Of a stretch of 47,860 nucleotides of DNA, positions 43,420-47,860 are shown piece by piece. Each line of letters begins with the position of its first letter. The first letter of the stretch is position 1. The position numbers were made by a program, and so were the translations under genes. The stretch is from an uncultured Litoreibacter sp. (GTDB lineage: Bacteria; Pseudomonadota; Alphaproteobacteria; Rhodobacterales; Rhodobacteraceae), in contig CALHHY010000104.1 in the NCBI GenBank assembly GCA_938030665.1, positions 1 through 47,860 of the forward strand, read 5' to 3'. The notes under the pieces are model-generated. The model was not told the DNA's origin. It did no database searches and was given only the letters and a program-made list of their open reading frames with translations.

Positions 43420-44508
43420 ATGGCAGATAAGGCCCTCATCCGCGCCGAGGCCGAGCGGGCTTTCGCCCTGTTCCAGGCCGCTGGCGCGCAAGCCGTTGAG
43501 ACGGATTTGCTGCAACCCTCCGAGGTGCTTTTGGACCTATATGGGGAAGATATCAGGGCGCGCGCCTATGTGACTTCTGACGCCGTGCGGGGGGAGCAGA
43601 TGCTGCGGCCTGATTTCACAGTGCCGATTGTGCAGGCCCATATGGCCGACGGCGCGGAGCCTGCGCGATATACCTATATGGGCGAGGTTTTCCGCCAGCA
43701 GGATGCCGGCACCGGGCGGCCGCGCGAGTATCTGCAGGTGGGCTACGAGGTTTTTGACCGCGCCAGCCCCGCGGATGCGGATGCAGAGGTTTTTGCGCTG
43801 TTTGCTGAGGCCTTGAAGGGGCGTGAGTTGCACGCCTCCATCGGTGATATCGGCGTTCTGATCGCCGCCGTTCGGGGCCTGACCACGTCAGAGCCGCGCC
43901 GCGCCGCGTTGCTGCGCCACATCTGGCGGCCCACCCGGTTTCGCGCGCTTTTGGACCGTTTTGCGGGCCGCGCACCAATGCCTCACGGGCGGGAGGCGCT
44001 CGTCGCAGCGCTCGCCGGACAAGACGTTGCCGCGCTTGTATCCGGCGCAGGGCCCGAGATCGGTTTGCGCAGCGCGGATGAGGTCGAAGCGCGGCTCGCC
44101 TCCCTGCGCGAAGACACCGAAGTGGCGCCCATCCCATCGACGGAAATCGACGCGGTCAGCGCGATCCTGAACCTTCTGGGCGGCGCGGATCAAGCGGCGG
44201 GCCAGCTGGCAGAAATCGCAGTTGGCTTTCCGGCCATCAAAGCAGCGGCGCAAGGGTTTGTCAGACGCCTGCACGCGCTGGCGGCGCGCGGGGTAGACGT
44301 TGAAACGCTGTCTTACGAAGGCTCCTATGGTCGTACCTCGATGGAATATTATGACGGTTTTGTCTTTGGCTTCGCGCGCGATGGCGCGGCCCCTGTGGCC
44401 TCCGGCGGGCGATATGACGCGCTCACCCGCATGCTGGGGCAGGGGCGCGAGATCCCGGCTGTTGGTGGCGTGATCCGGCCCGCCTTGCTGCAGCAGGAGG
44501 GCGCATGA
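43420..44508 (+). CDS. hisZ: ATP phosphoribosyltransferase regulatory subunit HisZ
   Basis: HisZ is a catalytically inactive relative of HisS that forms an octamer with short-form HisG and gives histidine feedback control. The 362-residue sequence has LQPSEVLLDLYGEDIRARAYVTSD, LRPDFTVPIVQAHM and YTYMGEVFRQQDAGTGRPREYLQVGYEVF (motif-2-like). It also has YDGFVFGFARDG and VASGGRYDALTRMLG, a class II synthetase core without the anticodon domain. It starts one base after the hisS stop and overlaps hisG by four bases (ATGA). Confidence 0.94.
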   Translation: MADKALIRAEAERAFALFQAAGAQAVETDLLQPSEVLLDLYGEDIRARAYVTSDAVRGEQMLRPDFTVPIVQAHMADGAEPARYTYMGEVFRQQDAGTGRPREYLQVGYEVFDRASPADADAEVFALFAEALKGRELHASIGDIGVLIAAVRGLTTSEPRRAALLRHIWRPTRFRALLDRFAGRAPMPHGREALVAALAGQDVAALVSGAGPEIGLRSADEVEARLASLREDTEVAPIPSTEIDAVSAILNLLGGADQAAGQLAEIAVGFPAIKAAAQGFVRRLHALAARGVDVETLSYEGSYGRTSMEYYDGFVFGFARDGAAPVASGGRYDALTRMLGQGREIPAVGGVIRPALLQQEGA

Positions 44509-45203
44509 GCTTGAAACTGGCAGTACCCTCAAAGGGTCGGTTGATGGAGGACACGTTCGCCTGGTTTGGCGCACGGGGCGTGGGTCTGTCGCGCGCGGGG
44601 TCAGAGCGGGAATATGCAGGTGCGGTGACCGGCGCGGAAGGGGTAGAGCTGATCCTGATGAGCGCCGGCGAAATCCCGCGGGAGCTGGCTGCAGGGCGCA
44701 TCGATCTTGGCGTCACCGGCACCGATCTGGTGCGGGAGAAAATTCCACTATGGGCAGATAAGGTTGACCCCTTGGCGGAGATGGGTTTTGGCCATGCCAA
44801 TCTGATCCTTGCGGTGCCGCAATTCTGGGTGGATGTATCCAACCTTGATGATCTCGACGCGGTCGCCGCAGCCTTTCGGGCGCGCCACGGGTTCCGGCTG
44901 CGGATTGCCACGAAATACCATCGTTTGGTACGCGAACATCTGACCCGCGCCGGAGTGGCCGATTATCAGTTGGTCGACAGCCAGGGCGCGACGGAAGGCA
45001 CCATCAAGAATGCAACCGCGGAGGCTGTGGCCGATATCACCTCAACCGGGGCGACATTGGAGGCGAACCACCTGAAGATACTGGACGGGGAGCCGATCCT
45101 GCGCAGTCAGGCTACGCTTTTTGCCTCGAAAACTTCGCAGGCGGATGTGGCTTTGATGTCTGCCCTGTGTGCGACATTGGGGCTGGGCGACAAAAACTTT
45201 TGA
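44505..45203 (+). CDS. hisG: ATP phosphoribosyltransferase, short form
   Basis: HisG catalyses the first step of histidine synthesis, joining ATP and PRPP. The 232-residue length shows the short form, which lacks the regulatory ACT-like domain and needs HisZ. Motifs visible include LAVPSKGRLMEDTFAWFG, GRIDLGVTGTDLVREK and the PRPP loop DSQGATEGTIKNATAEAVADITSTGATLEANHL. ATG 44505 overlaps hisZ (ATGA). Its stop codon lies in the loop-proximal part of a 9-bp hairpin at 45193-45213. Confidence 0.96.
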   Translation: MSLKLAVPSKGRLMEDTFAWFGARGVGLSRAGSEREYAGAVTGAEGVELILMSAGEIPRELAAGRIDLGVTGTDLVREKIPLWADKVDPLAEMGFGHANLILAVPQFWVDVSNLDDLDAVAAAFRARHGFRLRIATKYHRLVREHLTRAGVADYQLVDSQGATEGTIKNATAEAVADITSTGATLEANHLKILDGEPILRSQATLFASKTSQADVALMSALCATLGLGDKNF

Positions 45204-45238
45204 GAAAAGTTTTGGCACAGAGTTTCTTAGAAACTCTG
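45193..45238. terminator. Double hairpin after hisG (repeat family, copy 2)
   Basis: AAAACTTTT-gag-AAAAGTTTT (45193-45213) contains the hisG stop codon. CAGAGTTTC-tta-GAAACTCTG (45218-45238) follows. In reverse complement the second hairpin and its flank (GGCAGAGTTTC, three bases, GAAACTCT, two bases, GCC) match the unit at 40248-40274. It sits between two convergent genes. Confidence 0.72.
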
Positions 45239-45241
45239 CCG

Positions 45242-45673
45242 CTACCGTACCCCGATATCAGCAAGGGCCGCGCTCAGCTGGGGCGGAAGTTGCTCCTCAT
45301 GCGCACGATGCGCTGGCAGGTCTGCAGGCGCGTCCTCAGACCGTAGGTAGCGCCAGCCCTGAAACGGCCGTTTGGTCATGTTTTCCACCCGGATCAGCTT
45401 GGGGTCAAACACCAGGGCGCAGCGGCGGATGCCGTCACCACGGTCATATTCATCCAGCCGCAGGATACGTTGCCGCGCCTGCACCACGCCTTTGATCACC
45501 CAGTAGATGCTGCCGCCATTGAGGATCTCGGCTTCACGCTTCGGCCACATCCGGGTGACATGGCGGGGTTTGCCATCAGCGCCTTTGGGGCGGGGGCTGG
45601 ATTGCCAGGCCGCCAGATCATCGACTGTCTCGGTGCCGACGCTGAGTTTGATCAGATTGATGAATGTGCTCAC
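45242..45673 (-). CDS. DUF1489 family protein
   Basis: This is a 143-residue cytoplasmic protein of a family found mainly in alphaproteobacteria. It begins STFINLIKLSVGTETVDDLAAWQ and carries HVTRMWPKREAEILNGGSIYWVIKGVVQARQRILRLDE and PFQGWRYLRSEDAP. The function is unknown. GTG 45673 has GAGGGGAA four bases upstream and gives the family's normal start; the longer frame to 45844 overlaps the histidine-kinase gene. It is convergent with hisG. Confidence 0.9.
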   Translation of the reverse strand: MSTFINLIKLSVGTETVDDLAAWQSSPRPKGADGKPRHVTRMWPKREAEILNGGSIYWVIKGVVQARQRILRLDEYDRGDGIRRCALVFDPKLIRVENMTKRPFQGWRYLRSEDAPADLPAHRAHEEQLPPQLSAALADIGVR

Positions 45674-45750
45674 TGGCTTCCCCTCGCGCGCCCTGCCATT
45701 AAACATATGGGAATGTGGCGCAGGGACAAGGCGGGGCGGGCAAGTGTGAT

Positions 45751-47112
45751 CTAATTTCGCGGGGCCGTCGGCAAGACCAGCATGAATTGCGCGCCTTCGC
45801 CCTCGACGCTGTCGAGCAGCAGCCCGCCGCCTGATTGCTCGCAAAACCCTTGCGCCATGGACAGGCCCAGCCCGGACCCTTTGCCGACCGGCTTGGTGGT
45901 GAAAAACGGCTCGAACACGTCGTCGCTGATGCCGGCCGGGATGCCGGGGCCGTTGTCGCTGACGCAGACCGCGCCGTAAAAATCGGGCGCGGCGGCATCA
46001 AGACCCAGCCGTCGAACGGCGCTTGGCGGGGCAAAGCCGCAGCTGAGACTGATCTTGCCCTTCCCGTCCAGCGCGTCACGGGCGTTAATCACAAGGTTCA
46101 ACATTGCCGTTTCCAGCTGGGTCGGATCGCAATAAAGCGCCTTCAGCCGGTCGTCATGGCTACGCTCGAGCACGATCGTGGCCGGCAGGACACGGGCGAG
46201 CACATCGCCAAACCGCTGCATGAAAGGCAGGACCTCGACCGCGCGGTCATTGTGGCGGGCCTTGCGCGAATAGGCGAGCAGCTGGTTGGTCATGCTGGCC
46301 GCCCGGATCGCGGCCCCGCGCGCCTCGCTCATGCGTTCTCGCTGCTCGACCACGTTGTCGGTCAGTTCCGCCAGCTCCAGGTTACCGTTGATCACGGTCA
46401 GGATGTTGTTGAAATCATGCGCCACGCCCGCCGTCAGTTGGCCTATGGCCTGGAGCTTCTGGGCTTGCATGGCCTGCGACTTGGCCGCCGCCAGCTGCTT
46501 GCGGGTGCGCAGCATCGCGGTTTGGGCCAGCACAAAATAGCTAGCGACCCCAAAGGTGCTGATCAGCAGGATCACCCGCTCCGTCCAGTTTGGCATCTCC
46601 ATCAGCGGGGACAGCCCGATGTAGAGGCTGAGCATCAGCAAAAGCAGCCAGTCAAACGCCATGCCAATGCTGACCCGTTGATGCCGGGCCAGACTATATA
46701 GCGCAAAGGCGGCGGTGGCGGCGACTGAAATCACGATGGTGGGGATCGCGCCAAGACTGAAAAGGTAGGCAGCCGCGAGGCTGTAGAACAGGTGCCCGGT
46801 GCAATCGACCGCAATGAGCTTGTAATATTGGGGCCGGCTCGGGGCCGCAGGCGTGCGTAGCAGCAGAAACAGGTAGAGCATGTCGAAGAAGAAATAACCC
46901 GACAGCAGCCCCACGATCCAAAGGTCTTGGGACAGCGCAAACGACGCGACCATGCCGATGAAAATGATCAGGTAGCGGAGAGACCATTCCGCGCGATTGC
47001 TGAGGTCAAACGCGCGCAGCTCAGCAACCATCACGCGCCATTCCGGTTCGGCCTCAGCCGGACGGAAGGCCGATGCCGCGGCAGCGGGGCCAAATTTGCT
47101 GAAAATTGTCAT
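45751..47112 (-). CDS. Membrane sensor histidine kinase
   Basis: This is a 453-residue protein. Six hydrophobic segments lie between residues 46 and 200 (for example YLIIFIGMVASFAL and IPTIVISVAATAAFALYSL) and form a membrane sensor without a periplasmic loop domain. The kinase core follows: H-box VAHDFNNILTV with phospho-acceptor His232, N-box MLNLVINARDAL, G1 SDNGPGIPAGI, F-box FEPFFTTK and G2 GSGLGLSMAQGF. The HDFNN form is typical of HATPase proteins related to hybrid kinases, but no receiver domain is attached. ATG 47112 has AGGG six bases upstream; GTG 47127 is an alternative. No response regulator gene is adjacent, so it is an orphan kinase. Confidence 0.92.
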   Translation of the reverse strand: MTIFSKFGPAAAASAFRPAEAEPEWRVMVAELRAFDLSNRAEWSLRYLIIFIGMVASFALSQDLWIVGLLSGYFFFDMLYLFLLLRTPAAPSRPQYYKLIAVDCTGHLFYSLAAAYLFSLGAIPTIVISVAATAAFALYSLARHQRVSIGMAFDWLLLLMLSLYIGLSPLMEMPNWTERVILLISTFGVASYFVLAQTAMLRTRKQLAAAKSQAMQAQKLQAIGQLTAGVAHDFNNILTVINGNLELAELTDNVVEQRERMSEARGAAIRAASMTNQLLAYSRKARHNDRAVEVLPFMQRFGDVLARVLPATIVLERSHDDRLKALYCDPTQLETAMLNLVINARDALDGKGKISLSCGFAPPSAVRRLGLDAAAPDFYGAVCVSDNGPGIPAGISDDVFEPFFTTKPVGKGSGLGLSMAQGFCEQSGGGLLLDSVEGEGAQFMLVLPTAPRN

Positions 47113-47253
47113 AAAGACCCTGAACACTACCCGTCAAACGCGCATAATATATCATAATCATTGTGGCTCAATTGTGAAGGTTTCAAGGGTATACCGCGGT
47201 CTGCGCTGACATTGGGCGGCGATAAATCGCCTGATATGGCTTCCAAATCTGCC

Positions 47254-47270
47254 GCGAACGCTATATCTTG
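47254..47270 (+). promoter_or_regulatory. Possible NrdR box upstream of nrdJ
   Basis: The sequence around CTATATCTTG at 47261-47270 resembles half or more of the NrdR consensus (acaCwAtATaTwGtgt). A weaker relative, CTGATATGGC, lies about 30 bases upstream at 47231, close to the three-turn spacing of paired NrdR boxes. Location 50-60 bases before nrdJ is right for such a site. The match is imperfect. Confidence 0.3.
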
Positions 47271-47321
47271 GGCAGCCTGACACTCACCTCACATCCACTG
47301 ACTGCACAAGGGACGCAAGCG

Positions 47322-47860
47322 ATGACCGCCTTTTCTGCCCCCATTGCCGAGCAAATCTGGGACATGAAATACCGGTTCAAGGAGGCCGACGGCACGCCGA
47401 TTGACGCCACCGTGGCGCAGACCTGGCGTCGCATCGCCCGCGCGCTTGCCGCCCCTGAGGCTGACCCTGCCGCGTGGGAAGACCGTTTTTACGCGGCCCT
47501 TGAGGATTTCAAATACCTGCCCGCAGGCCGCATCACCGCGGGTGCCGGCACGCAGCGCAGCGTGACGCTGTTCAACTGCTTCGTCATGGGGACCATCCCC
47601 GACAGCATGGGCGGCATTTTCGAGATGCTGAAAGAGGCCGCGCTGACCATGCAGCAGGGCGGCGGCATCGGGTACGACTTCTCTACCATCCGGCCCAAGG
47701 GCGCGGATGTGAAAGGTGTGGCGGCGGACGCATCGGGGCCGCTTTCCTTCATGGATGTGTGGGACGCGATGTGCCGCACGATCATGTCGGCAGGCTCGCG
47801 CAGGGGGGCGATGATGGCCACGATGCGCTGCGACCACCCCGACATCGAGGATTTCATCAC
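47322..47860 (+). CDS. nrdJ: Adenosylcobalamin-dependent ribonucleotide reductase (class II), N-terminal part
   Basis: This enzyme reduces ribonucleotides to deoxyribonucleotides using coenzyme B12. The 179 codons in the window begin MTAFSAPIAEQIWDMKYRF and include FKYLPAGRITAGAGTQRSVTLFNCFVMGTIPDSMGGIFEMLKEAALTMQQGGGIGYDFSTIRPKG. This contains the conserved cysteine in LFNCFVM and the GGGIGYDFS nucleotide-site block of class II enzymes. GDGMATMRCDHPDIEDFI-like text at the window end (ATMRCDHPDIEDFI) is also typical. AAGGGA precedes ATG 47322. The gene runs off the window edge and is divergent from the histidine kinase. Confidence 0.95.
   Translation, partial: MTAFSAPIAEQIWDMKYRFKEADGTPIDATVAQTWRRIARALAAPEADPAAWEDRFYAALEDFKYLPAGRITAGAGTQRSVTLFNCFVMGTIPDSMGGIFEMLKEAALTMQQGGGIGYDFSTIRPKGADVKGVAADASGPLSFMDVWDAMCRTIMSAGSRRGAMMATMRCDHPDIEDFI

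Noticed and set aside
47128-47321. A cobalamin riboswitch before nrdJ
   Set aside because: No B12-box (GCCACTG-like) or expected long leader is present; the intergenic region is only about 200 bases.
1-47860. tRNA, rRNA, CRISPR arrays, insertion sequences or prophage
   Set aside because: Reading both strands I found no cloverleaf-like CCA-adjacent segments in the gaps, no regularly spaced repeats, no transposase or integrase motifs, and coding is almost continuous with core genes.

Overview
The window is a stretch of chromosome from an alphaproteobacterium, almost certainly of the Roseobacter group (family Rhodobacteraceae). The evidence is the high GC content, the tight minus-strand operons with 4-nt ATGA overlaps, and a typical set of genes: a short-form HisG paired with HisZ, an Lgt / COG1565 methyltransferase / PgeF operon, a DUF1489 protein, Hint-domain and VPLPA-CTERM-like proteins, an 828-residue dimethylglycine-dehydrogenase-like oxidoreductase, and an NrdJ ribonucleotide reductase. 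I saw no rRNA, tRNA, CRISPR array, insertion sequence or prophage. It reads as core chromosome.

Layout. 1-1065 (minus): ATP sulfurylase, cut by the window edge, preceded in the same open frame by an EPS-associated MarR-type DNA-binding domain. 1372-4333: a DUF4399 periplasmic protein, thioredoxin reductase facing an Lrp/AsnC regulator, and a Hint-domain protein. 4600-6294: a TPR-sulfotransferase. 6383-6538: a candidate 51-residue gene. 6855-9565 (minus): pgeF, a methyltransferase and lgt, facing ubiK. 9930-15726: a membrane protein, a binding protein and permease of an amino-acid ABC importer without an ATPase, an M3 oligopeptidase, an inositol-phosphatase-like protein and an SH3 protein. 15838-19176: a glyoxylate/hydroxypyruvate reductase, a CsbD stress protein behind a general-stress-like promoter, a lytic transglycosylase and an unknown anchored protein. 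19296-25728: amine/amino-acid oxidoreductases, an aldo/keto reductase, a lipoprotein and a VPLPA-CTERM-like surface protein.

25924-35229 is a seven-gene minus-strand run that couples xanthine dehydrogenase (xdhA, xdhB, xdhC) to a BMP-type nucleoside/purine ABC importer (ATPase, two permeases, binding protein). It looks like a complete purine uptake and oxidation unit. 35447-36688 is an unrecognised two-part protein and 36743-40243 is dnaE. 40298-41655 holds phenylalanine hydroxylase facing its probable Lrp-type regulator. 41663-45203 has slyX facing hisS-hisZ-hisG. 45242-47860 has DUF1489, a hybrid-less histidine kinase and the start of nrdJ.

The features most worth a second look are: the in-frame MarR-sulfurylase reading frame with twin palindromes exactly three helical turns apart upstream; two small families of dispersed intergenic repeats (a double hairpin at 40251 and 45193, and a multi-part element at 14264, 21797 and 29094); the candidate small protein at 6383; the EcfG-like promoter of csbD; and the probably leaderless Lrp gene at 41197. 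All functional assignments come from reading motifs and family resemblance by eye. No database search was possible.
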